Below are positions 1 through 9,300 of a DNA stretch of 43,741 nt, piece by piece. Location of the stretch: contig NZ_AOJK01000019.1 of assembly GCF_000336875.1 (NCBI RefSeq), positions 3,474-47,214 on the forward strand, in the 5' to 3' direction. The position numbers and the translations under genes were made by a program. Origin of the DNA: Halorubrum californiense DSM 19288 (GTDB taxonomy: Archaea; Halobacteriota; Halobacteria; Halobacteriales; Haloferacaceae). Under the pieces are notes generated by a model. The model ran no database searches, was not told where the DNA came from, and worked only from the letters and a program-made list of their open reading frames with translations. Numbering within the stretch: position 1 is the first letter of the stretch; each line of letters opens with the position of its first letter.

Positions 1-111
1 TCGCTGAGGTGACGGACGATCTCTTTACGGCGATCCCCAGACATAGCTACACATCAAACTCTACCTTCATAACTTCTACTAGGCACTATCGCCGCCAGCG
101 ACTCCCTCGTA

Positions 112-148
112 CGCGCTCCTCGCGCCCTGTCGGGCGCTCGGAGGCGCG
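112..148 (-). repeat. Solitary hairpin with GA/GA internal loop
   Basis: Read on the minus strand, CTCC, GA, GCGCCC, GACA, GGGCGC, GA, GGAG forms a 4-bp stem, a tandem GA/GA internal loop, a 6-bp stem and a tetraloop. An outer CGCG/CGCG extends it. The core arms GCGCCC/GGGCGC flanked by GA on both sides are the same as in the first module of the large repeat at 37556-37574. It lies in the non-coding 227 bases at the left edge. It could be a degenerate relative of that repeat, or a terminator for a gene outside the window. Confidence 0.45.
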
Positions 149-227
149 CGCCACAGGCTATCAGAACGTATCGCTGCCGTCGCGTCGCTCTCCCCGTTTT
201 TAAGTTCGAACGGTCCCCAGCGATGCT

Positions 228-1139
228 ATGCTCCGGCTCGCGATGACCACCGACGCGGAGACGTTCGAGCGCGTGCGCGGGCCGCTCGCGGACCGCGGCA
301 TCGAGGTGGGTCACGTCCGAGCGAAAGAGCGGTCGCTCCGGGTGGCTGGCGGGGAAGTCGGCGGTGAGGGCGGCGAGGCGGCGCCGGCCGACGCCGACGA
401 GTTCGACGGGTTCGACGTCGGTCTCGTCTACCCGACCCGCCTGATGGAGGGGGCGGTCGTCGACGAGCGCCTCGGCGTTCCGTGGGTGAACGGCCGCGAC
501 GCGGTCGTCGCCTCGCGCAACAAGGCGGGCGTGTTGGCGAGGCTGTCGGCGGCCGGGCTCCCGACGCCGAAGACGACGCTCGTGTCGAACCCCGTCGACG
601 AGTCCGTCGTCGTCGACGCCGCCGAGGCGTTCTCGTACCCCGTCGTGGTGAAGCCGAACTCCGCGACCCGCGGCGTGGGCGTCGCGACCGCGACCGACCT
701 CGACTCCCTCCTCGGCGTGGTCGACTACCTGAACCTGATCCACGACTACCGGGCCACCGGCGACAAGTCGTTCCTGATCCAGGAGTTCCTCCCGGACGCG
801 CGCGACTACCGCGCGATGGTCGTCGACGGCGCGCACGCGGGGGCGGTGGAACGCGAACTCGACGCCGACGCGCTCGCGGCCGGCCGGTGGAAGCACAACG
901 TCCACCGCGGTGCGACGGCGCGCGGCGTCGACCTCGACCCCGAGGCGCGGGACCTCGCGGAACGAGCGGCCGCGGCGCTCGGGATCGACTACCTCGGCGT
1001 CGACCTGTTGGAGACAGACGGTCGGCTCGTGGTCAACGAGACGAACGCGCGGCCGACCGTCGACGCCGCGACGAAGTACGCGGACGACTTCTACGACCGG
1101 TTCGCGGCGCTGATCCGGCGGACGGCGGGAGCAGAATAG
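228..1139 (+). CDS. RimK-family ATP-grasp ligase
   Basis: The 303-residue protein has the ATP-grasp layout. An N-terminal pre-ATP domain (about 1-95) is followed by the ATP-binding subdomain with VVVKPNSATRGVGV near 140-155 and by a C-terminal metal-binding segment ending GRLVVNETNARPTV. The relatives RimK, LysX and MptN join an amino acid to a carboxylate using ATP. The acceptor cannot be told from this sequence, and no lysine, arginine or methanopterin genes stand beside it. The ATG at 228 follows a TTTTTAAG box at 197-204, the spacing of a leaderless transcript. An insertion rich in Gly, Glu and Ala near residues 43-58 looks like a halophilic surface loop. The family is clear; the substrate is not. 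Confidence 0.8.
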   Translation: MLRLAMTTDAETFERVRGPLADRGIEVGHVRAKERSLRVAGGEVGGEGGEAAPADADEFDGFDVGLVYPTRLMEGAVVDERLGVPWVNGRDAVVASRNKAGVLARLSAAGLPTPKTTLVSNPVDESVVVDAAEAFSYPVVVKPNSATRGVGVATATDLDSLLGVVDYLNLIHDYRATGDKSFLIQEFLPDARDYRAMVVDGAHAGAVERELDADALAAGRWKHNVHRGATARGVDLDPEARDLAERAAAALGIDYLGVDLLETDGRLVVNETNARPTVDAATKYADDFYDRFAALIRRTAGAE

Positions 1140-1164
1140 GGAGCGTCGGAGACGCGGCGAGAAC

Positions 1165-1545
1165 TCAGACGAGGTCGATCGACGCGCTGTCGTCGTCGCG
1201 GTCGAACGAGACCTCGAGGACGCCGTTGTTGAACGTCGCGTCCGCGGAGTGTTCGTCGACGGGCGCGGGGAGTTCGACCGTCTCGTCGTACTCGCGCCGG
1301 TCGGAGACCGCGGAGATGGTGAGCGCGTCGCCGTCACAGCGGAGCGAGAGGTCGTCCTTCGAGACTGCGGGCAGGTCGGCGACGAGACGCACCGACTCCT
1401 CGGTGGTGTACGCGTCGACGTGGGTGTCGGCGCCGAACCCTGCGTCGTCGGCCGACGGGGCGTCGCCGCTGGCCATCTCGTTCATCATCCGCTCGATCTC
1501 CTCGAAGAAGTCTCCGAACGGATCGTCGCGGTCGTCTCTGTCCAT
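1165..1545 (-). CDS. Hsp20/alpha-crystallin family small chaperone
   Basis: This 126-residue protein starts MDRDDRDDPFGDFFEEIERMMNEM, the amphipathic N-terminal segment typical of haloarchaeal Hsp20 proteins. An alpha-crystallin domain follows (about 35-120), with LPAVSKDDLSLRCDGDALTISA and ending FNNGVLEVSFDRD. The C-terminus SIDLV is a weak match to the IxI/V tail used for oligomer contacts. Small heat-shock proteins hold unfolded clients without ATP. The ATG at 1545 is preferred over an in-frame upstream start at 1680 because a CTTAT box lies about 28 bp upstream and homology begins here. It is one of three Hsp20-like genes in the first 15 kb. Confidence 0.8.
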   Translation of the reverse strand: MDRDDRDDPFGDFFEEIERMMNEMASGDAPSADDAGFGADTHVDAYTTEESVRLVADLPAVSKDDLSLRCDGDALTISAVSDRREYDETVELPAPVDEHSADATFNNGVLEVSFDRDDDSASIDLV

Positions 1546-1730
1546 ATCTCCCGTGAAGTCGCTGACCCCGATAAGCCTTCTGTCGGTCGCCGTTTCGGCC
1601 GCTATCCGCCCCGCGCCGAGGGGGCGACGAGCGGGATCGAGCGACGCCGATCGGTCGAGACCGACCGCGACCGTCGACACCGACCGTAATAAATTCGAAC
1701 GATTATGACTATCTCCGGCGGACTGAGCCG

Positions 1731-1740
1731 GATTTAAGTA
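1731..1740 (+). promoter_or_regulatory. TATA-like box of gap
   Basis: GATTTAAGTA is centred about 29 bp before the gap ATG, so transcription would begin at or next to the start codon. A second AT-rich stretch (GTAATAAATTCGAACGATTATG, about 1687-1708, with a central TTCGAA) lies further upstream and could be a regulator site or a second promoter. Confidence 0.55.
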
Positions 1741-1763
1741 GTTGCGGCTCGGCTTTTTCGAAC

Positions 1764-2816
1764 ATGAGTAAATCGTACCTGTCAGCCGGCGACGACGTGA
1801 GCGACGACGAGGTCGTGCGGGTGGGACTCAACGGCTTCGGTCGCATCGGGCGCAACGTGTTCCGCGCGGTGCTGGAGAACCCCCGGATCGAGCTCGCCGG
1901 GATCAACGACGTGATGGACTTCGACGACATGGGCTACCTCGCGAAGTACGACACCGTCATGGGCCGGCTCGACGGCGTCGAGCGCGACGGCGACGAGCTG
2001 ACGGTCGGCGGCACCTCGGTCCCCCTGTTCAACGTTCAGGACCCCGCCGACCTCCCGTGGGACGAGCTCGACGTCGACGTCGCCCTGGAGTGTACGGGCA
2101 TCTTCCGCACCCGCGACGACGCCAGCGCGCACCTCGACGGCGGCGCCGACACCGTGATCATCTCGGCGCCCCCGAAGGGCGACAAGCCGGTCAAGCAGCT
2201 CGTCTACGGCGTCAACCACGACGAGTACGAGGGCGACGACGTGGTCTCGAACGCCTCCTGTACCACGAACTCCATCACTCCGGTCGCGAAGGTGCTCGAC
2301 GCGGAGTTCGGCATCGACGCCGGCACCCTCACCACCGTCCACGCCTACACCGGTTCCCAGAGCCTCATCGACGGCCCGATGAGCAAGCGCCGCCGCGGCC
2401 GCGCGGCCGCCGAGAACATCGTCCCCACCTCGACCGGCGCCGCGGGCGCCGCCCAGAAGGTCCTCCCGGAGCTTGAGGGCAAGATCGACGGCATGGCGAT
2501 GCGCGTCCCGGTCCCGACCGGCTCGCTCACGGAGTTCGTCGTCAGCCTCGACGAGAACGTCACCGAGGAGGAAGTCAACGCCGCCTTCCGCGACGCGGCC
2601 GACTCCGGCCCGCTCGCCGGCGTCCTCGGCTACACCGACGACGAGGTCGTCTCCTCGGACATCGTTGGCCTCCCCTTCTCCAGCTACGTCGACCTCCAGT
2701 CGACGAACGTCATCGCCGGCGGGAAACTCCTGAAGATCCTCACTTGGTACGACAACGAGTACGGTTTCTCGAACCGGATGCTCGACATGGCCGCGTACGT
2801 CCACGACGAGGACTGA
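1764..2816 (+). CDS. gap: Type I glyceraldehyde-3-phosphate dehydrogenase
   Basis: Phosphorylating GAPDH converts glyceraldehyde 3-phosphate to 1,3-bisphosphoglycerate with NAD(P). The 350 residues show the Rossmann motif NGFGRIGR (23-30), catalytic Cys166 in ASCTTNS, the partner His193 in HAYTGSQ, and the C-terminal WYDNEYGFSNR. This is the bacterial-type (type I) enzyme, not the type II archaeal form. The 13-residue acidic lead before the Rossmann fold is slightly long for the family. pgk follows 99 bp downstream on the same strand with its own TATA box. In Haloferax volcanii two GAPDHs divide glycolysis and gluconeogenesis between them. Linkage to pgk suggests the glycolytic form, which is inference. 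Confidence 0.95.
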   Translation: MSKSYLSAGDDVSDDEVVRVGLNGFGRIGRNVFRAVLENPRIELAGINDVMDFDDMGYLAKYDTVMGRLDGVERDGDELTVGGTSVPLFNVQDPADLPWDELDVDVALECTGIFRTRDDASAHLDGGADTVIISAPPKGDKPVKQLVYGVNHDEYEGDDVVSNASCTTNSITPVAKVLDAEFGIDAGTLTTVHAYTGSQSLIDGPMSKRRRGRAAAENIVPTSTGAAGAAQKVLPELEGKIDGMAMRVPVPTGSLTEFVVSLDENVTEEEVNAAFRDAADSGPLAGVLGYTDDEVVSSDIVGLPFSSYVDLQSTNVIAGGKLLKILTWYDNEYGFSNRMLDMAAYVHDED

Positions 2817-2882
2817 AGGCCCGATCACGGCTGGCGAGCGATCGCCCCGACACCCCGGCGGCAACGTTCCCCCGGAGAACCA

Positions 2883-2893
2883 CTTCTTAAATA
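2883..2893 (+). promoter_or_regulatory. TATA box of pgk
   Basis: TCTTAAATATC is centred 28 bp before the pgk ATG. pgk can therefore be transcribed separately from gap as a leaderless mRNA. Confidence 0.6.
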
Positions 2894-2915
2894 TCTCATC
2901 GACGACCACTCACCT

Positions 2916-4145
2916 ATGCCCGCGTTCGACACCATCGACGACCTCCCGGCCGACTCGCGCGTCCTCGTTCGACTGGACCTCAACTCGCCGATCGAGGACG
3001 GAGACCCGCAGGACAACCGCCGCTTCGGGCGCCACGCGGAGACCGTCCGCGAACTGGCCGACGCGGGCCACCGCGTCGTGCTCATGGCCCATCAGGGCCG
3101 ACCCGGCCGCGACGACTTCACGTCGCTCGCGGGCCACGCGGACATCCTCGCCGACCACGTCGACCGCGACGTGGCGTTCGTCGCCGACACGTACGGCGAC
3201 GAGGCGCTGGCAGCGATCGACGCGCTCGGCGCGGGCGAGGTCCTCCTCTTGGAGAACACCCGGATGTGTGAGGACGAACTCCCCGAGGCGTCGCCCGAGG
3301 AGAAGGCCGAGACGGCGTTCGTCGCGACCTTGGCGCCGCGCTTCGACGCGTACGTCAACGACGCCTACTCGGCGGCCCACCGGAAGCACGCCTCGCTGGT
3401 CGGCTTCCCGCTGGTCCTCCCCGCGTACGCGGGCCGCGTGATGGAGACGGAGTACGAGGCGAACACCGCCATCGCGACCCGCGAGTTCGACGGCCCCGTC
3501 ACGATGGTCGTCGGCGGGACGAAGGCGACCGACGTGATCGGCGTGATGGACGCCCTCGACGACCGCGTCGACCGCTTCCTCCTCGGCGGCGTCGCCGGCG
3601 AGCTGTTCCTGCGCGCCGCGGGCCACCCGGTCGGCCGCGACGTGGCGGGACTGGACCTGTTCGACGAGCAGTGGGCGGAGAACCGCGAGCTGATCGAGTC
3701 GGTCCTCGACGAGCGCGGCGACGCGATCCGCCTCGCGAGCGACCTCGCGTACGAGGGGCCGGACGGCGACCGCGCCGAGGTCGCGGTCGAGGACATCGAC
3801 GAGAAGACGACGGGGTACCTCGACGTGGGCTCCGCGACGGTCGCCGACTACGAACCCGCTATCCGCGAGTCCGACGCCGTCTTCGTGAAGGGCGCGCTCG
3901 GCGTCTTCGAGGACGAGCGGTTCGCGGACGGCACCGTCGGCGTCCTCGAAGCCATCGCGGAGACGGACTGCTTCTCCGTCGTCGGCGGCGGCGACACCTC
4001 GCGGGCCATCGAGATGTACGGCCTGCGCGAGGCCGACTTCTCGCACGTCTCCATCGCGGGCGGGGCGTACATCCGCGCGCTGACGGGCGAGCCGCTCCCG
4101 GCGGTGGAGGTCCTGAAGGCGGCGGCGGAGCGAGCGGAGAACTGA
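2916..4145 (+). CDS. pgk: Phosphoglycerate kinase
   Basis: PGK transfers phosphate between 1,3-bisphosphoglycerate and ADP, the step next to GAPDH. The 409 residues contain the substrate loop VRLDLNSPIEDG (17-28), the strand LLLENTRM, YVNDAYSAAHRKHAS, the hinge region with VVGGTKATDV, and the nucleotide loop VVGGGDTSRA. The C-terminus AGGAYIRALTGEPLPAVEVL is typical. Length and motifs are complete. It ends 31 bp from the convergent lrp gene. Pairing with gap marks a lower-glycolysis locus. Confidence 0.96.
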   Translation: MPAFDTIDDLPADSRVLVRLDLNSPIEDGDPQDNRRFGRHAETVRELADAGHRVVLMAHQGRPGRDDFTSLAGHADILADHVDRDVAFVADTYGDEALAAIDALGAGEVLLLENTRMCEDELPEASPEEKAETAFVATLAPRFDAYVNDAYSAAHRKHASLVGFPLVLPAYAGRVMETEYEANTAIATREFDGPVTMVVGGTKATDVIGVMDALDDRVDRFLLGGVAGELFLRAAGHPVGRDVAGLDLFDEQWAENRELIESVLDERGDAIRLASDLAYEGPDGDRAEVAVEDIDEKTTGYLDVGSATVADYEPAIRESDAVFVKGALGVFEDERFADGTVGVLEAIAETDCFSVVGGGDTSRAIEMYGLREADFSHVSIAGGAYIRALTGEPLPAVEVLKAAAERAEN

Positions 4146-4176
4146 GCGGGGCGGATCGACGCGGCGGCCGACCGAA

Positions 4177-4635
4177 CTATTCCTTGACGTCGAGGTCGAA
4201 CTGCTCGTTCTCCGTGACCGCGTTGAGGACGACGCTCGTGTTCGACTCGCGGATGTCCGCGTCCGTGAGGATCGACTTGATCTGGTCGTTCATCCCGTCG
4301 GTATCGGTGAACTTTCCGATGGCGATCACGTCGTAATCGCCGGTGACCTCGTAGACGCTCACCATCTGTTTCTCTTGGCGCAGCTTCTCGGTGACGTCGG
4401 GCAGGGCGCTCCCCTCGACCTTGAGCTGGAGCACGGCCGTCACGTCGTAGCCGAGCTTGTCGTAGTCGACGACGGGGGTGTACCCCCGGATCACGCCCTC
4501 CTCTTCGAGGTCGCGGAGGTGGTTCGAAACGGTCGTCACCGACACGTCGAGCTCGTCGCCCAGGCTCCGGAGACTCGCGCGGCCGTTGCTGAGCAGCGAG
4601 TTGATGAGCTTCGCGTCGAGGTTTTCGTACGTCAT
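4177..4635 (-). CDS. lrp: Lrp/AsnC-family transcription regulator
   Basis: The protein (152 residues from the ATG at 4635) has an N-terminal AsnC-type helix-turn-helix (about 1-60, [28 protein letters not shown]). A C-terminal RAM/ligand-binding domain follows (about 65-145, [16 protein letters not shown]). Such proteins form dimers or octamers and sense amino acids. The gene is divergent from glnA, and in Halobacterium salinarum an Lrp beside glnA is reported to regulate it. The same role here is inference. An ATG is preferred over the GTG one codon upstream; an AT-rich TTCTAAAC box lies about 28 bp before it. Confidence 0.9.
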   Translation of the reverse strand: MTYENLDAKLINSLLSNGRASLRSLGDELDVSVTTVSNHLRDLEEEGVIRGYTPVVDYDKLGYDVTAVLQLKVEGSALPDVTEKLRQEKQMVSVYEVTGDYDVIAIGKFTDTDGMNDQIKSILTDADIRESNTSVVLNAVTENEQFDLDVKE

Positions 4636-4761
4636 CACACCTAACCACGCTTTCGGGGGTTTAGAATTTTACGAACGTCCAGCAGTTTTGCCTGTCCGGC
4701 GGTTCATGCGCCAAGCGATAAGGCCTTTATACTGGCAGATAACGAATCAAACGTCCAGAAC
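4636..4761. promoter_or_regulatory. Divergent lrp/glnA control region
   Basis: This 126-bp spacer holds back-to-back promoters. An AT-rich box near 4661-4670 reads toward lrp, and TTTATA near 4725-4731 reads toward glnA. The 9-bp sequence AACGTCCAG occurs twice in the same direction, at 4674-4682 and 4750-4758. The second copy sits just before the glnA ATG. These are candidate regulator contacts. Confidence 0.5.
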
Positions 4762-6135
4762 ATGACGGACGAACACGCGAAACCGGACGGCGGCCTCACG
4801 GCCGAGGAACAGGCGGTACTCGACGAGATCGAAGAGCAGAACGTCGATTTCCTGCGGCTCCAGTTCACCGACATCCTCGGCGTCGTGAAGAACGTCTCCG
4901 TCCCCGCCCACCAAGCGGAGAAGGCGTTCACCGAAGGGATCTACTTCGACGGCTCCTCTATCGAGGGGTTCGTGCGCATCCAGGAGTCGGACATGCGGCT
5001 CGTCCCCGACCCTGACACGTTCGCGGTGCTCCCGTGGCGCAGCGACGGGAGCGGCGACAGCGGGGCCGCGCGGCTCATCTGTGACATCGTCGACACCGAC
5101 GGCGAGCCGTTCGCCGGCGGGCCGCGCCAGGTCCTGAAAAGCGTTCTCGAAGAGGCCGAGGAGATGGGCTACTCCGTCTCCATCGGTCCCGAGCCGGAGT
5201 TCTTCCTGTTCGAGAAAGACGAGGACGGCAACGCGACGACGATCCCGCACGACAACGGCGGCTACTTCGATCTGGCCCCGAAGGACCTCGCGTCCGACGT
5301 GCGCAAGGAGATCATCTTCACGCTGGAGAAGATGGGCTTCGAGATCGAGGCCTCCCACCACGAGGTCGCCGAGGGGCAACACGAGATCAACTTCAAGTAC
5401 GACGACGCCCTCTCGACTGCGGACAACATCGCGACGTTCCGTGCCGTCGTCCGCGCCGTCGCCGAGCAGCACGACCTCCACGCCACGTTCATGCCCAAGC
5501 CCATCGCGGACATCAACGGCTCGGGCATGCACAGCCACATCTCGCTGTTCGACGAGGACGGCAACAACGCCTTCGCCGACGACTCGGACGAGTTCAACCT
5601 GAGCGAGACGGCCTACGAGTTCATGGGCGGTATTCTGAACCACGCCCCCGCGTTCACGGCCGTGACGAACCCGACCGTGAACTCCTACAAGCGCCTGGTG
5701 CCCGGCTACGAGGCACCCATCTACGTCGCGTGGTCCGACACGAACCGCTCGGCGCTCGTCCGCGTGCCGGACGCCGCGGGCGTCTCGGCGCGGTTCGAGG
5801 TCCGCAGCCCCGACCCGTCCTGTAACCCCTACCTCGGCATGGCCTCGCTCATCGCCGCCGGCCTCGACGGGATCAAGACCGGCGCCGACCCCGGCGACCC
5901 GGTCCGCGAGGACATCTACGAGTTCGACGACGCGAAGCGCGAGGAGTACGGCATCGAGACGCTGCCGCCGAACCTTGGCGCCGCTGTCGAGGAGCTCGAA
6001 ACGGACGAGGTGCTTCAGGAGGCGCTCGGCCCCCACACCTCCGAGAAGTTCGCCGAGGCGAAGTCCCAGGAGTTCAGCGAGTACCTCACCCAAGTGTCGC
6101 AGTGGGAGGAGGACCGCTACTTGGAGACCTTCTGA
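4762..6135 (+). CDS. glnA: Glutamine synthetase, type I
   Basis: GlnA makes glutamine from glutamate, ammonia and ATP. The 457-residue protein has the beta-grasp N-domain ([18 protein letters not shown]). Its catalytic domain shows [61 protein letters not shown] and the Arg-rich [14 protein letters not shown]. No adenylylation-type NLYD-like Tyr loop is evident near the end, as expected for the shorter alpha-type enzyme. It probably forms a dodecamer in the cytosol. The ATG at 4762 follows the TTTATA box by about 34 bp, giving a very short leader. The divergent Lrp gene is its likely regulator. Confidence 0.97.
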   Translation: MTDEHAKPDGGLTAEEQAVLDEIEEQNVDFLRLQFTDILGVVKNVSVPAHQAEKAFTEGIYFDGSSIEGFVRIQESDMRLVPDPDTFAVLPWRSDGSGDSGAARLICDIVDTDGEPFAGGPRQVLKSVLEEAEEMGYSVSIGPEPEFFLFEKDEDGNATTIPHDNGGYFDLAPKDLASDVRKEIIFTLEKMGFEIEASHHEVAEGQHEINFKYDDALSTADNIATFRAVVRAVAEQHDLHATFMPKPIADINGSGMHSHISLFDEDGNNAFADDSDEFNLSETAYEFMGGILNHAPAFTAVTNPTVNSYKRLVPGYEAPIYVAWSDTNRSALVRVPDAAGVSARFEVRSPDPSCNPYLGMASLIAAGLDGIKTGADPGDPVREDIYEFDDAKREEYGIETLPPNLGAAVEELETDEVLQEALGPHTSEKFAEAKSQEFSEYLTQVSQWEEDRYLETF

Positions 6136-6223
6136 ACGAGGCCGCGGCCGCTGTCGGCCCGCTTTCGGCTCCTCGTCTTCGCGTTTGACTTCGCGTCGTC
6201 GCTCACCGAGAAACAGGCGACTG

Positions 6224-6264
6224 CGCCGCCGCTCGGTTATTTATCACCGATCTCGCCGCCGCTC
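6224..6264. promoter_or_regulatory. AT-rich box between direct repeats
   Basis: The 237-bp glnA-nrdJ spacer carries two copies of CGCCGCCGCTC (6224-6234 and 6254-6264) flanking GGTTATTTATCACC (6235-6248). The AT-rich core looks like a promoter in either direction. I see no small ORF with a credible start downstream on either strand. Its role is unknown. Confidence 0.3.
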
Positions 6265-6327
6265 AGCGATTCGTCGACGACCTCGCAGACGACAGATCCG
6301 CCGCTTCTCATTTCCGCGTCCGTCCGG

Positions 6328-6340
6328 CTAAAAAACCGCG
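6328..6340 (-). terminator. T-run terminator of nrdJ
   Basis: On the minus strand, GC-rich sequence GGCGCGG is followed by TTTTTTAG (T-run complementing A6330-A6335), about 35 bp past the nrdJ stop. A T tract after GC-rich sequence is the usual archaeal termination signal. Confidence 0.5.
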
Positions 6341-6373
6341 CCGCCGAGGGTTCGGTGCCGATGTCGGCCCGTC

Positions 6374-9300
6374 CTAACACTCAGACCAGCCGCACGACTC
6401 GCACGTCTTGCAGCCCTCGGAGTAGTAGAGGTTCATGCCGCCGCACTCGGGGCACTCGGGCGACTCGCCCGCCGCGATGAGCTCCTGCGTCGAGTCGTCG
6501 GCGGCGGCGTCGTCCGCCGCCGTCGGCTCGGACCCGCCCGGGCTCGGGGCGTCGGTCGCCCCGCCGGCGTCGACCGTGCCGCCGTCGGTCTGGCTCGGGC
6601 GGCTCGCGCCCGACGCCGACTCCTCGACGTCGTCGAGGCTCTGCTGTTGGGGGATCCCCTTGTCGACGTCGTCGTCGAGGTAGCGCCGCAGCGCGGTGCC
6701 GATGGCGTCCGGGATCGACTGGATCTGCTCGCCTTTGTCCCAGGCGACCTTCGGGCTCCGGGTGCCCTGAAGCTCGTCGACGATCTCCTCGGGGTCGACG
6801 CCGGAGCGCAGCGCCGTCGAGATGACCTTCGCGAGCGCCTCGGTGAAGGAGTTCGTGTAGCCGCCGGAGTGGCCGATGTTCGCGAACAGCTCGAACGGGA
6901 GGCCCTGGTCGTCCTCGTTGATGGTGACGTACAGCTTGCCGTAGCCGGTCTCGACCCGCTGCGTGACGCCGTTCAGGGAGTCAGGACGCGGGCTGCGCTC
7001 GCTGTAGTCGATCCGGGGCTGCTCCGTCGCTTCGAGCAGGTCCGAGACCTCCGCGTCGATCGCGGCCCGAACGTCCTCGTTATCGAGGAACGCCTCGACG
7101 CCGCCGAAGACCTCGTTGATCTGCTCGACGATGGTCTCCGCGGCCTCGCTCTCGTCGGCGAACTCCGTGTTCTGCGCGCGGGTCGTGAGCACCTGCTTCG
7201 AGCGGGTGCCGTCGCGGTAGTAGGTGACGCCCTTCCCGCCGTTCTCGTAGATGTACTCGAATACCTCCTTCGCGTCGCCGAGCGTGGAGTCGTTCGGTGC
7301 GTTCACCGTCTTCGAGATGGCGGAGTCGACGCCCTTCTGACAGGCGACCTGGACGCCGGCGTGGTCCTTCGCCGAGAGGTCGCCGGTGACGACGAACAGC
7401 TCGCCGATCGCGTCCGGCACGGTGTCGAGTCCCTCAACGCCGTCGAACTCGTTCGCGGCCATCTGCTCTTGGGCCTCCCGCTTGACGGCCTCGACGTCGA
7501 CGTCGTTGGCCTCCAGCGTGCGCAGGAAGTAGTCGTCGAACTCGACGAGCATCTCGTCGCCCTGGACGTCGTCGGAGACGTTCTTGTAGTAAGCGACGTT
7601 GTAGATCGGCTCACAGCCGCCGGTCGTGTTGCCGATCATCGACGTCGTGCCCGTGGGGGCGATCGTCGTCGTGTTGTGGTTGCGGATCGGGAAGCCGTCT
7701 TCCCACTCGTCGGCATCCAGGCCGGTGTAATGCTCGAACCAGTCGCGGTACTCGGTCGGGTCCGCGTACTTCGAGTCTTCCCAGTCGCTGAACGTCCCGC
7801 GCTCCTCGGCGAGCTCGTGGGAGGCGAGCTTCGACTCGTGGTTGATGTGGGTCATCAGCTGCCGGGCGATCTCGTTGCCCGACTCGGAGCCGTAGCGGAC
7901 GCCGAGCTGGACGTACAGCTGCGCGAGTCCCATGATGCCGAGCCCGATCTTCCGCATGTCGCGGACCTTCTCCTCGATCTCCGGCACCGGGAAGTCGGAC
8001 ATCGTGACGACGTTCTCGAGGAAGCGGGTGCCGTACGCGATCCGCTCCTCGAACGCCTCGTAGTCGATCGCCTGGTCGAGGAACGCCTCGACGGCGGCCG
8101 CCTCGGAGCCGTACTCGTCGGCGTGCTCGTCTGACCACACGCGCCAGTCCGGTGCGTCGTGGTCCGCGAGCGTCGAGAGATTGATATGACCGAGGTTACA
8201 GGCCTCGTACTCCTCCAACGGCTGTTCACCGCAGGGATTTGTTGCGAGTATTCTATGACTTGGATTTTCCTCGATATCAAAGGAATGTTCCTTGTTCACG
8301 CGTTCGAGGTAGATGACGCCCGGCTCGCCGTTCTCGTGGGCGCCCTGGATCATGTGGTCCCAGATTTCCGCCGCTGGGACCGAGAGTACCTCGCCGACCT
8401 CGACGTGCTCGCCGAGGCCGAACATGTCGTACAGCTCCTTCGTCTCCGGGGTGGCGACGTGGGGCTCCTCGGTGCGCGGGTTGGTGAAGGTGAACTCCTC
8501 GTCGTTCGCCAGCGCCTCCATGAAGTCGTCCGTGACGCCGACGCTGATGTTGAAGTTCGAGAGGTGTCCCTCGACCGCGTTCCGGAGGTGTTCGGGGACC
8601 TTCCCGTCCTCGTCGATGAGTTCGCGGGCCTCCTCCAGCGCGTCCGCGAAGGAGTTGTGCGTGAAGTCGTCGGGGTCGTTCAGGCGGAGCGAGTGCGCGA
8701 GGGAGACGTCCTTGTTCTTCGCGTGGATGAACTGGATGACGTCCGGGTGCGAGATGCGCATGACGCCCATCTGGGCGCCGCGGCGCGCGCCGCCCTGCGC
8801 GATCGTCTCGCACATCTGGTCGAACGTCCGCATGAACGTGATCGGCCCCGAGGCGATGCCGCCGGTGGAGCCGACCGCGTCGCCGTACGGTCGGAGCTTC
8901 CAGAACGCGTACCCCATGCCGCCGCCGGACTGGAACACCTCGGCCGCCTCCTTGGCGGTCTGGTGGATATCGGTGATGTCGTCGCCCGGCGAGTCGACGA
9001 AGCAGGCGGAGAGCTGCTGGAGCTCGTCGCCCGCGTTCATCAGCGTCGGGGAGTTCGGCATGAAGGAGAGCGACTCCATCCCGTTTCGGAACCGCTCCGC
9101 GGTCGCCTCGACGTGGCCGCGCACCTCGTCGGGCAGCTCGGGGACGACCGTCTCGTACGCGAACTTGTTGACGTTGTGGGCGGTGAGCGTCGTCTCCGCG
9201 TCGTCCGCCGCGGTCGTGCCCGCGCCGAACACCTCCTCGGCGAGCTCGTCGCGCCGCGGGTGGTCGGGCTTCAGCTGGTCGGGCGTGACGGTGACCTCGA

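Noticed and set aside
1165..1545. Gas vesicle protein GvpH
   Set aside because: GvpH is Hsp20-like, but no other gvp gene is present and the sequence fits the general haloarchaeal Hsp20 family.
1704..1763. TrmB-type sugar regulator site upstream of gap
   Set aside because: I looked for the TACT-N7/8-GAGTA pattern reported for haloarchaeal TrmB and did not find it before gap or pgk.
8216..8290. An intein still present in nrdJ
   Set aside because: The protein reads straight through NPCGEQPL without inserted blocks; only the codon footprint remains.
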